Source: Colimorpha_A sp900556615 (GTDB lineage Bacteria; Bacillota; Clostridia; Oscillospirales; CAG-272). From it: a stretch of 64,000 bases of DNA. The translations under genes and the position numbers were made by a program. The stretch lies in the NCBI GenBank assembly GCA_963598415.1, contig CAVBUH010000058.1, forward strand, positions 17,328 through 81,327, written 5' to 3'. The notes under the pieces are model-generated. The model had not been told where the DNA came from, did no database searches, and was given only the letters and a program-made list of their open reading frames with translations. Within the stretch, counting starts at the first letter, position 1. Every line of letters starts with the position of its first letter. Below are positions 17,292-26,943 of this stretch, in pieces.

Positions 17292-17876
17292 ATGGCACTT
17301 GTACCAACCGTCATTGAACAGACAAACCGGGGAGAACGCGCTTATGACATCTATTCGCGTCTTCTTAACGATCGTATTGTTTTTCTTGCCGATGAGGTAA
17401 ATGATGTTACTGCATCGCTTGTAGTGGCGCAGCTTCTTTTCCTTGAGGCGCAGGATCCTGACAAGGATATCTGTCTTTACATCAATAGTCCTGGCGGATC
17501 GGTTACCGCCGGTCTTGCCATATATGATACAATGAATTATATAAAGTGCGACGTATCAACAATTTGTATTGGTATGGCTGCCAGCATGGGAGCTTTTCTG
17601 CTCTCTTCCGGTACCAAAGGAAAGCGTCTTGCGCTTCCGAACAGCGAGATTATGATTCATCAGCCTCTCGGCGGAATGCAGGGGCAAGCCTCTGATATAA
17701 AGATTCATGCAGATCATATTATCAGAACTCGCGACACACTTAACCGTATTCTTGCGCAAAATACCGGGAAGCCGCTCGATATAATAGAACGTGATACCGA
17801 CAGAGATAACTTTCTTTCTGCAGCAGCAGCAGCAGAGTACGGTCTTATCGATAAGGTTATTGATAGACGAGCATAA
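17292..17876 (+). CDS. clpP: ATP-dependent Clp protease proteolytic subunit
   Basis: A 194-residue ClpP of normal length that forms the barrel-shaped protease core used by ClpX. The start MALVPTVIEQTNRGERAYDI is typical. The catalytic Ser is in GMAASMGAFLL near residue 98, and the His in MIHQPLGGMQGQA near 122; the Asp follows in the DRDNFLSA region. A GGGAGAAAGG ribosome site precedes the ATG. clpX follows after 36 bp. A run of GCA codons encodes AAAAAEYGLID near the end. Confidence 0.97.
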   Translation: MALVPTVIEQTNRGERAYDIYSRLLNDRIVFLADEVNDVTASLVVAQLLFLEAQDPDKDICLYINSPGGSVTAGLAIYDTMNYIKCDVSTICIGMAASMGAFLLSSGTKGKRLALPNSEIMIHQPLGGMQGQASDIKIHADHIIRTRDTLNRILAQNTGKPLDIIERDTDRDNFLSAAAAAEYGLIDKVIDRRA

Positions 17877-17912
17877 ACAGTTTGATAATATTCATTCCTG
17901 AAAGGACTGCAT

Positions 17913-19184
17913 ATGGCAGGAAACAACAACAATAATAACGGTAACGAGCAGGTTTACTGTGATTTTTGCGGACGGCTTGAGAATCAGGTTCAATACCTTA
18001 TTCCGTCGCCTACCGGTTTATTTATTTGTGATAAATGTCTTGAAGGCTGTAATCAGCTTGTTGCCGAACATTTTAAAAAAGTATCATACAGGGAGAAAGC
18101 GGGAAACGGCTTATCGCTCGACACTTTACCCAAGCCCTCTGAGCTGAAAGCGGTGCTTGACGAATATGTTATAGGTCAGGACGGAGCAAAGAAAACGCTT
18201 TCCGTTGCGGTTTATAATCATTATAAGCGGATTTTGCAAGAAAAAAAAGATGCAGACGACGTGGAAATTCAGAAAAGCAACGTGCTTTTGATAGGCCCGA
18301 CGGGTGTGGGAAAAACCTTTCTTGCGCAGACGCTTGCAAAAACGCTTAAGGTTCCTTTCGCAATAGCTGACGCGACCACGCTTACCGAGGCCGGGTATGT
18401 CGGAGAAGACGTTGAGAATATACTTCTGCGGCTTATACAGGCGGCTGACTATGATGTCGAACTGGCAGAAAAAGGCATTATTTATATTGACGAAATCGAT
18501 AAAATTTCAAGAAAGAGCGAAAATCGATCTATAACAAGGGACGTTTCGGGGGAAGGTGTTCAGCAGGCGCTTTTAAAAATTCTCGAAGGAACGGTTTCCA
18601 ATGTACCGCCTCAAGGGGGAAGAAAACATCCGAATCAGGAGTTTATACAGATCAACACGGAGAATATCCTGTTTATCTGCGGAGGTGCGTTTGACGGACT
18701 TGAAAATGTTATAGAGCAAAGAACGGGAAAATCCTCGCTCGGATTCGGAAGTCAAATTCTGAAAAAAGCTGAGAAAGACAATGTTGATATTTATAAGGAT
18801 GTAACGCCGCATGATATTGTTAAATTCGGTCTCATTCCGGAGCTTGTTGGCAGACTTCCTGTTATTGTCGGACTTCAGAAGCTTGACAGAGAAGCGCTTG
18901 TCAGAATATTGAAAGAGCCGAAAAACGCTGTTATAAAGCAATATATGAAGCTCTTTGAAATGGATGGCGTAAAGCTTCGTTTTACTGACGGTGCACTTGA
19001 AAAAATAGCGGACCGAGCAATAGAGCTTAACACGGGTGCCAGAGGATTGCGCTCAATAGTCGAAGGAATATTGCTTGATATTATGTATGATGTACCCTCA
19101 AAGAATGACGTACAGCAAGTAACAATTACCAAAAATACCGTAACAAACGGCGAAAAGCCTAAACTGATTTACCGAGAAGACTGA
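17913..19184 (+). CDS. clpX: ATP-dependent Clp protease ATP-binding subunit ClpX
   Basis: A 423-residue AAA+ unfoldase that delivers substrates to ClpP. The N-terminal zinc domain has CDFC near residues 14-17 and CDKC near 36-39. The Walker A motif GPTGVGKT is near 128-135, Walker B (IIYIDEIDKI) near 189, and the pore and sensor motifs follow (GYVGEDVE, GEGVQQALLKILEGT). The IGF-type ClpP-binding loop reads SLGFGSQ, matching the usual LGF sequence. AAAGGACT ribosome site. Followed by a strong terminator. Confidence 0.97.
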   Translation: MAGNNNNNNGNEQVYCDFCGRLENQVQYLIPSPTGLFICDKCLEGCNQLVAEHFKKVSYREKAGNGLSLDTLPKPSELKAVLDEYVIGQDGAKKTLSVAVYNHYKRILQEKKDADDVEIQKSNVLLIGPTGVGKTFLAQTLAKTLKVPFAIADATTLTEAGYVGEDVENILLRLIQAADYDVELAEKGIIYIDEIDKISRKSENRSITRDVSGEGVQQALLKILEGTVSNVPPQGGRKHPNQEFIQINTENILFICGGAFDGLENVIEQRTGKSSLGFGSQILKKAEKDNVDIYKDVTPHDIVKFGLIPELVGRLPVIVGLQKLDREALVRILKEPKNAVIKQYMKLFEMDGVKLRFTDGALEKIADRAIELNTGARGLRSIVEGILLDIMYDVPSKNDVQQVTITKNTVTNGEKPKLIYRED

Positions 19185-19225
19185 TTATCGGTTACGGAAG
19201 CAGACAAAGAGCAGCTATATTTTAT

Positions 19226-19263
19226 AAAATGCGGGAGAGCTTAGTTCTTTCCTGCATTTTTTT
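19226..19263 (+). terminator. Intrinsic terminator after clpX
   Basis: Stem AAAATGCGGGAGAG / CTTTCCTGCATTTT (two wobble pairs) with a 7-nt loop and a run of T at the end. Confidence 0.85.
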
Positions 19264-19284
19264 ACATTAAATCAAAAAAAGTTA

Positions 19285-19313
19285 TGTACAAATCGGATTT
19301 CGTATGTTATAAT
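19285..19313 (+). promoter_or_regulatory. Probable promoter for rlmB
   Basis: TATAAT at 19308-19313 with a weak -35 (TGTACA, 19285-19290), spacer 17 bp. Confidence 0.55.
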
Positions 19314-19364
19314 TAATCTTGGATTATTGTCGAATAAAATGCTATTTTCTGAAAGGTTATTTTG

Positions 19365-20165
19365 ATGAACGCAAAATACGGGAGAAAACCTCTGCAAAAG
19401 CATGAAAAATCGGAAGTGCTTCCGAAATCCGTATCGTATGTTATCGGACGCAATGCGGTTTCTGAACTGCTGAAGAGCGGTAGGGATATTGATAAAATAT
19501 ATATTAAAAAGGGAGAACGGTCAGGTTCTATTACTGTTATTGCAGCGGAAGCGATAAAGCGCGGCATTATAATTGTCGAAGTCGAAAGCACAAAGCTTGA
19601 TTTTATGTCAGGCGGACAACCTCATCAGGGCGTGGTTGCTTCGGCTGCGCTCAAGGATTATGCAACTATTGACGATATGTTAAAGCTTGCCGGGGAGCGT
19701 GGTGAAAAGCCGCTTATTGTTATAGCTGACGGTGTAGAGGATCCTCAAAATCTCGGCGCACTTATAAGGGTTGCCGAATGTGCCGGGGCGCATGGAATCA
19801 TTATTCCCAAGCGCAGAGCGGTAGGTCTTACGGAAACGGTTGGAAGAGCTTCTGCCGGTGCAATAGAGCATATTCCGGTTGCAAAGGTAAACAACCTTTC
19901 CCAAACGATTGAGGAGCTTAAGGATAAAGGACTTTGGATTTTTGCGGCGGAAGCCGGGGGAGAGGTTTATTATACCTCCGATTTGAATTGCCCGGCGGCT
20001 GTAATCCTCGGAAGCGAGGGCTTCGGGATATCAAAACTTCTTAAGGAAAAAAGCGATTTCGTTATATCGATACCTATGTACGGAAAAATAAATTCCCTTA
20101 ATGTGTCTGCTGCCGCAGCGGTTATACTTTGCGAGGCGGCAAGACAAAGAAATGCCGGTGCTTGA
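19365..20165 (+). CDS. rlmB: 23S rRNA 2'-O-methyltransferase, RlmB/TrmH (SPOUT) family
   Basis: A 266-residue SPOUT methyltransferase. The N-terminal RNA-binding part starts at SYVIGRNAVSELLKSG near residues 25-40 (the L30e-like domain). The C-terminal knot has LIVIADGVEDPQNLGALIRVAECAGAHGIIIPKRRA, then GAIEHIPVAKVNNL, LGSEGFGIS and IPMYGKINSLNVSAAAAVIL. These match the RlmB (YacO) group, which methylates G2251 of 23S rRNA; assignment within the family is by similarity. ATG at 19365; the TTG at 19362 is adjacent. GAAAGG lies 10-15 bases upstream. Confidence 0.9.
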   Translation: MNAKYGRKPLQKHEKSEVLPKSVSYVIGRNAVSELLKSGRDIDKIYIKKGERSGSITVIAAEAIKRGIIIVEVESTKLDFMSGGQPHQGVVASAALKDYATIDDMLKLAGERGEKPLIVIADGVEDPQNLGALIRVAECAGAHGIIIPKRRAVGLTETVGRASAGAIEHIPVAKVNNLSQTIEELKDKGLWIFAAEAGGEVYYTSDLNCPAAVILGSEGFGISKLLKEKSDFVISIPMYGKINSLNVSAAAAVILCEAARQRNAGA

Positions 20166-20194
20166 TATGAATAGGGAAGGGAGATGGAAAATCA

Positions 20195-23032
20195 ATGGAC
20201 AATAAGCATGACAATGACATATCTGCAGACGACTTGCTTGCAAAATTGAAAGCCAATATGGCAAAGACGGAAGAGTCTCAAGATAAATTCGATACGGATG
20301 CCGATAAGAAAAAGAAATATAGGTTCAGACGTACAGAAAAGAATATTTCTGCAGTAACGGAGAATGAGATCCTTCGTGAGATGCCGGAAAAAAACACCAC
20401 AGGATTTATAAGTCCCATTCCGAAATCTGATATTGCGGATCTCGATATAGACGCCCTTATGAAGAAATATCTTCCGGAAGACGAGTATGAAAAGCTTTCG
20501 AGGAAGAATACTCCGGTTAACCGGGAACAAGAGGAAGAGCTTGTAAGGACATTGACATCGATAGACACGGTAAGGATTTCTCAAACAGAAGAGTCAAACG
20601 ATGAAAATTCTGTTAATCAATTGGCAGCTTCTGAAGAGAATGGGGATAAATATGATTATGATAATAAATATTCCGATGACGAAGCGTATACTGCTCCCGA
20701 CAGAGAGCTTTTCTCTGCACTAAGCGACGGAGGAAGGGTTTGCGATATTCCAGAGGATATAGACTCCGGTGACGGCAGTGATACCAGAGCAGTTCTTCTG
20801 CGTCAAGCAGTTTCTCAGGAGAATACATTCTTTTCTGATGAAATCCAAGAAATCCGTGTATCGGAGATCAATTCCGATGCGTCGGAGGCCGTGAAAGCCG
20901 ATTCCGACAAAACGGCTGAAATATCCGTTCCGGAGAAATCGGATATAGAAAGAAATGAGGCAGTTCCTCAGAATTCTGATACAATTGTTTTTGACTTGGA
21001 TAATGTATCTGTCAACACTATTGCGGAGGAGAACAATTTATTAGGTAATGAGGATGATAAAAATACCTCTTTGGAAAAAGAAAATAAAGATATCCCGACG
21101 GATTCCGTAGATTTAACTGAGGGTGTCCCCGAAACAGCCTCCGAGTCTGATTTTGACGAGACGGATGCCAATCTTATGATAGCTTTTGGGATGGACGATG
21201 AGCTTGAAAAAGCGATGGGCAAAGAAAATGCCGATAAGCTGCGTTCGGATATGGAAAATTTGTATCCAGATGACCAAACCAAGAAGAAAAAAGTAAGAGA
21301 AGACAGAAAAACGCCTATTAAAGAATTTATTTCTCCTGTCGAAGCCAAGGAGATATTCGAATCGTATAAGACAGAATTCGGGAAAAATGCGCTTTCGCTG
21401 TTCGGAATTATTGCGATTGTTATAATATTGTTTTTCTATGAGAATATTACTATACTTGGCGGACATTTGCCGGACGCCCTGAATCCGGAATATTATCCTA
21501 TTGTCTATATCATGACAGGCTTGCAGTTTCTTTTTCTCGGTTTTGCAATCGCCTTTCAAAGTCTTGTTAAGGGTATTCGCGGACTAATTGACAGAAAGCC
21601 GATTCCTGAGAGCTTTTTACCGTTGATTCTTCTGGTCAGTGTGGCTTATTCAATTGCCGTATGCTTTTTTGAACCGGGAGCTGTTCCCGTTTCCTTTTAT
21701 TTTCCTTCATCCATATGCCTGTTGCTATCGGTTCTTAACGAAAGAATGGATTTGCGCAGAGAGATAATGACTTTTAATATAGTTTCCTCAAAGCGTACTA
21801 AATTTGCTCTTGAAAAGCTTGAACTGAATGATGCCGAGCTTGAGGCGAAGGCTTTCGATGAATTTCTTCCTAAACAGCCTGCTGTTTTTAAAATAAATAA
21901 AACAGCATTTATTGACGGATATTTTCACCGTACAAAGGCATATCCGAGTATAAAACTGATTCTTAAAGCGTTTATTCCTGTTTCTGCGGCGATTGTTGTG
22001 GCTTCCTTTATTATGGGCTTCATCTTTATGAAGAATTGGCAGGATTCTGCTATGTTTGCCTATACTGCCTTTTTCTTCTCTCTCCCCGCTACGGTTTTTA
22101 TTGCGTTTGGCCTGCCGGCTTTCCGCGCATCTAAGCTGGCATTTGCCGATAACAGTGCTTTTGTGGGAGAAGCCGCTCTTGATGAGTATACTTCAGCCGG
22201 TTCTATTTCGTTTGATGATCGAGAAGTTTTTCCGACAAGCGGAGTGAAGCTTAAAAGCGTAAAAGTGTTCGGCTCGGGGAGAATTGATACGGTTATTTAT
22301 AATGTGGCAAGTATATATTCTCTTTTGGGAGGACCTCTTTCGGATGTTCTTAATGTTGCAACAGCTGATCTCGGTCGTTCGGATAACACGGAGATACTGT
22401 CAATTGATAATGAAGGAGTAGAGGCTGTTGTTGATGGTCGTCATCTCTATGCGGGAAAAGCGGATTATCTTCGTAAAAACGGGTATATACCTGTTTCCGA
22501 TCCTGACGACGAGGAAATTGTTGAGGATGGGGAAATAAGTATCATGTTCCTTGTCTGCGATGATGAGGTTGTTGCCAAGCTTTATGTAAAGTACAGAATC
22601 GATCCTGGATTTGAAACAACCCTCAAACGGCTGTATAAATCCGGAATTTGCGTAGGGGTAAAGACGGTAGATCCTAATATTAACGACGAGATGCTCAGCA
22701 CGAAAATCAAGCTTTCCAAGTATCCGGTTAGGGTGCTCAAGTACAGTGATATCTCGGAAAGCCGCAGGGGAAGCGACAGAACCGACAGCGGCATTGTATC
22801 AAAAAAATCTGCTAAAGCTCTGCTGCGAATATTTACGCTTTGTGATAAAATCAAGCATGTAACAAAAGCAAATATCGCTGTTAATATCATAACGATGGTA
22901 AGCGGTCTTGCTATCTGTGCTGTAGTGGCGGCTTTGGGAAATGTCGCTGGGGTTTCCTCTTTGTATGTTGCGCTGTTTCAGCTTTTTTGGATCATTCCGG
23001 TGTATTTGATGTCAAAATTCATGTTGCTCTGA
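20195..23032 (+). CDS. P-type ATPase-like membrane protein without the DKTGT motif, with long acidic N-terminus
   Basis: A 945-residue protein. Residues 1-390 are acidic, low in hydrophobics and probably disordered. From about 399 there are some six membrane segments (about 399-417, 435-460, 474-490, 500-512, 589-612, 619-650) and two more at the C-terminus (about 894-945). The layout after the sixth segment follows a heavy-metal P-type ATPase: FFSLPATVFIAFGLPAFRA resembles the channel helix, and a stretch near 655-685 reads ISFDDREVFPTSG where DKTGT would be. Later VDGRHLYAGKADYL and VKYRIDPGFETTLKRLYKSG resemble the nucleotide and hinge regions. Because the K-T-G-T residues are missing, it is unlikely to form the normal phosphoenzyme. 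Its function is unknown. GGGAGATGG ribosome site. Confidence 0.75.
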   Translation: MDNKHDNDISADDLLAKLKANMAKTEESQDKFDTDADKKKKYRFRRTEKNISAVTENEILREMPEKNTTGFISPIPKSDIADLDIDALMKKYLPEDEYEKLSRKNTPVNREQEEELVRTLTSIDTVRISQTEESNDENSVNQLAASEENGDKYDYDNKYSDDEAYTAPDRELFSALSDGGRVCDIPEDIDSGDGSDTRAVLLRQAVSQENTFFSDEIQEIRVSEINSDASEAVKADSDKTAEISVPEKSDIERNEAVPQNSDTIVFDLDNVSVNTIAEENNLLGNEDDKNTSLEKENKDIPTDSVDLTEGVPETASESDFDETDANLMIAFGMDDELEKAMGKENADKLRSDMENLYPDDQTKKKKVREDRKTPIKEFISPVEAKEIFESYKTEFGKNALSLFGIIAIVIILFFYENITILGGHLPDALNPEYYPIVYIMTGLQFLFLGFAIAFQSLVKGIRGLIDRKPIPESFLPLILLVSVAYSIAVCFFEPGAVPVSFYFPSSICLLLSVLNERMDLRREIMTFNIVSSKRTKFALEKLELNDAELEAKAFDEFLPKQPAVFKINKTAFIDGYFHRTKAYPSIKLILKAFIPVSAAIVVASFIMGFIFMKNWQDSAMFAYTAFFFSLPATVFIAFGLPAFRASKLAFADNSAFVGEAALDEYTSAGSISFDDREVFPTSGVKLKSVKVFGSGRIDTVIYNVASIYSLLGGPLSDVLNVATADLGRSDNTEILSIDNEGVEAVVDGRHLYAGKADYLRKNGYIPVSDPDDEEIVEDGEISIMFLVCDDEVVAKLYVKYRIDPGFETTLKRLYKSGICVGVKTVDPNINDEMLSTKIKLSKYPVRVLKYSDISESRRGSDRTDSGIVSKKSAKALLRIFTLCDKIKHVTKANIAVNIITMVSGLAICAVVAALGNVAGVSSLYVALFQLFWIIPVYLMSKFMLL

Positions 23033-23178
23033 AGAATTGTTCTTTTTCATTTTTACAGTACGGATCGCATTTCGAACCCGTATAAACAAAATTGGCGCTG
23101 TCATAAGACCGGCAGCCCTTTTTTGTGTATCAGCTTGCTGAAAGCTTATTGGACTTACATTTTGAAAGGAATTTAACT

Positions 23179-25038
23179 ATGGATAATAAAATGAGAGGAG
23201 TACTGAAGCAGGTTCTTAAGCCGGGGAGATATACCGGCGGAGAATACGGTCAGGTGGTTAAGGATAAGAATAAAGTAAAAGCCAGATTTGCTTTTTGCTT
23301 TCCCGATACCTATGAAATAGGAATGTCCAATCTCGGCGTGAGACTGCTTTACGGCGTACTGAACCGTGAGCCAGATATCTGGTGCGAGCGCGTATATGCT
23401 CCATGGGTTGACATGGAGGAAAAAATGCGTGAAAATCATATCCGACTCTATGCACATGAGAGCGGGGATCCTGTCCGTGATTTTGATATCGTAGGTTTTA
23501 CGCTTCAATATGAGCTTAGCTATACCAATGTACTGAATATGCTCGATCTTGCCGGTATTCCGCTTTTGTCGGAAGAGCGGGGAGAGGATTGTCCGATCAT
23601 AGTCGGAGGAGGTCCCTGTGCTTATAACGCGGAGCCTGTTGCGGATTTCTTTGACGTATTCAGTATAGGTGAGGGAGAAGAGGCTCTTGTTGAGATGACA
23701 AGACTCTATATTGATATGAAGGAGTCAGGGGAGTATACAAAGCTTGCGTTTCTTCACAGACTTGCAAAAATTCCGGGTTTTTATGTTCCGTCTTTTTACA
23801 GCGTTAGTTATAATGCGGACGGCACGATTTCCTCCTATACTCCCAAGTATGACAACATTCCGATCAAGATAACAAAGCGAATTATTAAGGATATGGATCA
23901 AGCTTATTTCCCGGACAGGCTTGTTATGCCGTATATTGAAACGGTTCATGACCGAATCGTACTTGAGGTATATCGGGGCTGCATCAGAGGCTGCCGCTTC
24001 TGTCAGGCGGGAATTATTTTTCGCCCGGTAAGAGAGAAAACGCCTGAGATTTTGAACGAGCAGGCGAAATGTTTATACGAAAGCAGCGGATTTGATGAAA
24101 TTTCGCTTTCCTCACTGAGTATAAGCGATTATTCGGAGCTTACCAAGCTGACCGATTTGCTTCTTGAATGGACAAATGAATCGAAGGTAAGTCTCAGCCT
24201 GCCCTCTCTGAGAATTGACAGCTTCACAAAGGAGCTGATGGATAAAATTTCTACCGTCAGAACAGGCGGACTCACCTTTGCTCCTGAGGCGGGGACGCAA
24301 AGACTTCGCGACGCCATTAATAAAAATGTTTGTGAAGACGACCTTATGAAAGCCTGCCGCACTGCTTTTGAGGCTGGAAAAAATTCGGTAAAATTATATT
24401 TTATGAACGGTCTTCCAACCGAAACAATGGAGGATATCGCGGGAATTGCGGAGCTTGCCAAAAAGGTTGACAGAGAGTTTTACAAGGCATCTTTGAGACC
24501 GAAGGGAAAGTCTCCTGCGGTTACCATCAGTGTTTCCTGCTTTGTTCCGAAGCCTTTTACATCATTTCAATGGGAAGGACAGGACAGCCTTGAAGCCCTT
24601 GTGGAAAAGCAGAACTATTTGAGAGACTGTATAAGAGGAGAAAAGCATATCCGTTACAATTGGCATGAGGCAAAGGTAAGCCGTATTGAGGCGGTATTTG
24701 CGAGAGGAGACAGGAGACTCGGACGCGCTCTTCTGGAAGCGCATCGGCTTGGAATTAAGTTTGATGGATGGGATGAGTTTTTCAGCTATGACAAATGGCT
24801 TGAAGCCTTCGCACATTCGGGAATCGATCCTTCTTTTTATGCCAATCGTACTTTTGCGCTTGATGAGGTTCTTCCTTGGGATATCATTGACTGCGGCGTA
24901 AATAAGGAATTTTTCCTGCGTGAAAGAGCCAAAGCATATCATTCTGAAACAACCCCTAATTGCCGTGAGCATTGTTCAGGCTGCGGTGCAAATAAGCTCG
25001 GAGGTGTAAGGTCATGCTGCCCAGGTCTGTCAGATTGA
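23179..25038 (+). CDS. B12-binding-type radical SAM protein (TIGR03960 family)
   Basis: A 619-residue radical SAM protein. The ATG at 23179 has AAAGGA 10 bases upstream; the frame continues further upstream without a ribosome site. The N-terminal part holds a cobalamin-binding-like fold (FCFPDTYEIGMSNLG, DFDIVGFTLQYELSYTN, PIIVGGGPCAYNAEP). The SAM cluster cysteines are in GCIRGCRFCQAG near residues 268-275. The C-terminus has two more Cys clusters (NCREHCSGCGANKLG). Members lie next to a TIGR03936 gene, as here, but their reaction is not established. Its last 25 bp overlap the next gene. Confidence 0.92.
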   Translation: MDNKMRGVLKQVLKPGRYTGGEYGQVVKDKNKVKARFAFCFPDTYEIGMSNLGVRLLYGVLNREPDIWCERVYAPWVDMEEKMRENHIRLYAHESGDPVRDFDIVGFTLQYELSYTNVLNMLDLAGIPLLSEERGEDCPIIVGGGPCAYNAEPVADFFDVFSIGEGEEALVEMTRLYIDMKESGEYTKLAFLHRLAKIPGFYVPSFYSVSYNADGTISSYTPKYDNIPIKITKRIIKDMDQAYFPDRLVMPYIETVHDRIVLEVYRGCIRGCRFCQAGIIFRPVREKTPEILNEQAKCLYESSGFDEISLSSLSISDYSELTKLTDLLLEWTNESKVSLSLPSLRIDSFTKELMDKISTVRTGGLTFAPEAGTQRLRDAINKNVCEDDLMKACRTAFEAGKNSVKLYFMNGLPTETMEDIAGIAELAKKVDREFYKASLRPKGKSPAVTISVSCFVPKPFTSFQWEGQDSLEALVEKQNYLRDCIRGEKHIRYNWHEAKVSRIEAVFARGDRRLGRALLEAHRLGIKFDGWDEFFSYDKWLEAFAHSGIDPSFYANRTFALDEVLPWDIIDCGVNKEFFLRERAKAYHSETTPNCREHCSGCGANKLGGVRSCCPGLSD

Positions 25039-25625
25039 AATTTACCAAAACCGGTAGTCTTCAGTTTATATCACATCTTGATTTGAATCGCACAATGAAG
25101 ACCGTTATGATACGTGCGAAGATACCGATTCATTATACCGAAGGATTCAATCCCCATCCCAAAATGGTTTTTGCGCTTCCGCTTTCTATCGGAGCAGAGA
25201 GCGTTTGTGAGCTTCTTGATATAAAGGTTGATAAAGAGCTTTGCGATGATGAGATCGTGAGACGATTGAACTTGTCTCTTCCGTCTGAGATGAGAGTACT
25301 GGAAGCCTATACTCCGGAAACAAAATTCACGGACATTCGCTATGCCGAGTATGAAATTTGTTCCGAAGAACCAATGGATGTATCTCCGTTGTCAAGTGAT
25401 TCGATAATTGTGATGAAGCGTACCAAAAGCGGCACAAAGGAAAGCGACATAAGACCTCTGATAAAAAGCTGGAACAGAACCGACAGCGGCTTAAGCTGTG
25501 TGCTTTCCGCTGATAGTGCCGACTATCTGAATCCGGAATATATTGCTTCGCTTTTTCATCTTAAGGATTATTGTATCATGCGACGTAAAGTGCTGCTTGC
25601 GGACGGAATTACGGAATTCAGATAA
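25014..25625 (+). CDS. TIGR03936 family radical SAM-associated protein (DUF2344)
   Basis: A 203-residue protein starting SVRLKFTKTGSLQFISHLDL, then IPIHYTEGFNPHPKMVFALPLSIG, which are the family hallmarks. It overlaps the end of the radical SAM gene, the usual coupled pair in Clostridia; in many genomes ribosome-related genes (rng, rplU) follow, but here the next genes are on the other strand. Its function is unknown, though it is assumed to work with the radical SAM partner. GGAGGTGTAAGG supplies a ribosome site inside the preceding gene. The stop overlaps the end of the convergent DUF4363 gene by 8 bp. Confidence 0.9.
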   Translation: MLPRSVRLKFTKTGSLQFISHLDLNRTMKTVMIRAKIPIHYTEGFNPHPKMVFALPLSIGAESVCELLDIKVDKELCDDEIVRRLNLSLPSEMRVLEAYTPETKFTDIRYAEYEICSEEPMDVSPLSSDSIIVMKRTKSGTKESDIRPLIKSWNRTDSGLSCVLSADSADYLNPEYIASLFHLKDYCIMRRKVLLADGITEFR

Positions 25626-25995
25626 TGCTGGAAAAATTCAGAGAATCGGAGATGCGCAGCGCGGTGATCGCTTCGACAAGTATTCTGCGCGCCGCGATGT
25701 AATCGGCGGACGAACCATGCTCATAGTAATCGCAGGTGTTATAAAGCGCTGCTGTGACCGCTGTGATATATCCGGCTTTGGCTGCGCAAAGCAGACGCGG
25801 CTTTGCAGATTCCCATAATTCTTCTGCCTGCTCGATTGCCAATGCCGGCGAACATGCACTATCGTCAAGCTTTTCCGGAAAGCATGCTTCAAGTTCAAGC
25901 AGCTTTGCGGTTACCTTATCGATATAGATACAGTTCAGAACGGAACAGATCATCAGTACGGCAAGAATGATCAATGAAGCGACAAAGGATTTCAT
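25618..25995 (-). CDS. DUF4363-like small membrane-anchored protein
   Basis: A 125-residue protein with one N-terminal membrane segment (SFVASLIILAVLMICSVLNC, residues 3-22) and a helical C-terminal part. Size, topology and position immediately downstream of a DUF421 gene are those of DUF4363 proteins in Clostridia. The start overlaps the DUF421 stop by 4 bp, so the two are translationally coupled. GGAGAAAAAG lies just upstream. No function is known. Confidence 0.75.
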   Translation of the reverse strand: MKSFVASLIILAVLMICSVLNCIYIDKVTAKLLELEACFPEKLDDSACSPALAIEQAEELWESAKPRLLCAAKAGYITAVTAALYNTCDYYEHGSSADYIAARRILVEAITALRISDSLNFSSII

Positions 25996-26624
25996 TTCTT
26001 TTTCTCCTTTTCTTTTTCGATATAGTAGGAACGGTTTCCATCGGTTGTCATAAGGAAAAGATTTTCAAGCTTTCTTTTGTCAGATGAAAGCCGTGCGGCA
26101 AGCCATAGTTCGTCTTTCCCAAGTAGCTTCAGAAAATGGGTGTTTGCTTTTCCGTCAACTATAACCGGCAGAGCAAGCTTGTCAGATTTCGTAAAGGCGG
26201 ATATCTGCCCGTTATGCTCAAGAAAACAGAATTCAAGTTCTGAAATATCCGAAACGTCTTTAAGACGGAGAGAACTGATCAGTTCATCCGCACTCAGGCG
26301 CTGTTTGTTCAGGGCATGCAGATTGAGCTTTCCGTTTGAAATAATGACGGTTGGAGGCGGCTCAAACATTTTTTTGAAAAATAACGATTTTGTGGTAATG
26401 AAGGATATGATAATTTCAAGTGAAACGAGAAGAAGAATAGGAAGTATTGCATATATCAGAGGAATGTCAGGATCAGATAGAGGAGCGGCGGCTACTTCCG
26501 ATATTAAGAAAGCGGTTGTCAGCTCCGAGAGCTGCATTTCACCTACCTGTCGTTTTCCGGTCAGCCTAATGGATGCAATCAGAATAATGTAAATAATAAG
26601 TGTTCTTATCAGTATAGGAAACAT
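25992..26624 (-). CDS. DUF421 family (YetF-like) membrane protein
   Basis: A 210-residue protein. Three membrane segments lie at about 5-22, 38-55 and 58-76, including the family motif LTGKRQVGEMQLSELTTAFLISEVAA near residues 22-47. It is followed by the YetF-type cytoplasmic alpha/beta domain (PTVIISNGKLNLHALNKQRLS, LISSLRLKDVSDISELEFCFLE). The Lys/Glu-rich C-terminus is short. YetF-type proteins have been linked to spore or stress biology in Bacillus, but the function is open. A DUF4363 gene follows directly. Confidence 0.92.
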   Translation of the reverse strand: MFPILIRTLIIYIILIASIRLTGKRQVGEMQLSELTTAFLISEVAAAPLSDPDIPLIYAILPILLLVSLEIIISFITTKSLFFKKMFEPPPTVIISNGKLNLHALNKQRLSADELISSLRLKDVSDISELEFCFLEHNGQISAFTKSDKLALPVIVDGKANTHFLKLLGKDELWLAARLSSDKRKLENLFLMTTDGNRSYYIEKEKEKKK

Positions 26625-26757
26625 TTATAGCCTCTTATAAAAATCTTAATATGGATATTTTGTTCGATCACTGTTTTATTATTTACTTTAAGCTTATAAA
26701 TATGTGTCCTTTTTACCTAAAAAGGATAGAAAATGAGAGAAGTTTTTCATCTCCGGA

Positions 26758-26868
26758 TTAAGGAATCACAGAATAAATCGTCAACGTATTTTTCCGGCAG
26801 ATTTTTTGCCTTCCGTTCAAAAAATCATCTTGGGAATCTGCTGTTTGATTTATTTAGTGATTTCTTAA
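26758..26868 (+). repeat. Family B dispersed repeat, complete short copy
   Basis: 111 bp bounded by inverted repeats: TTAAGGAATCACAGAATAAA at the left, and TTTATTTAGTGATTTCTTAA at the right. The core TTTTTTGCCTTCCGTTCAAA matches the partial copy at 5869. No protein is encoded; the long open frame that crosses this and the next repeat is accidental. Confidence 0.8.
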
Positions 26869-26943
26869 AGGCAGAACGAGTCTGTGAAGATTTCCTGATG
26901 GGGGATATTCTGCGTTCTTTTCTGTTGCCTCGTTTCTTTTTAT

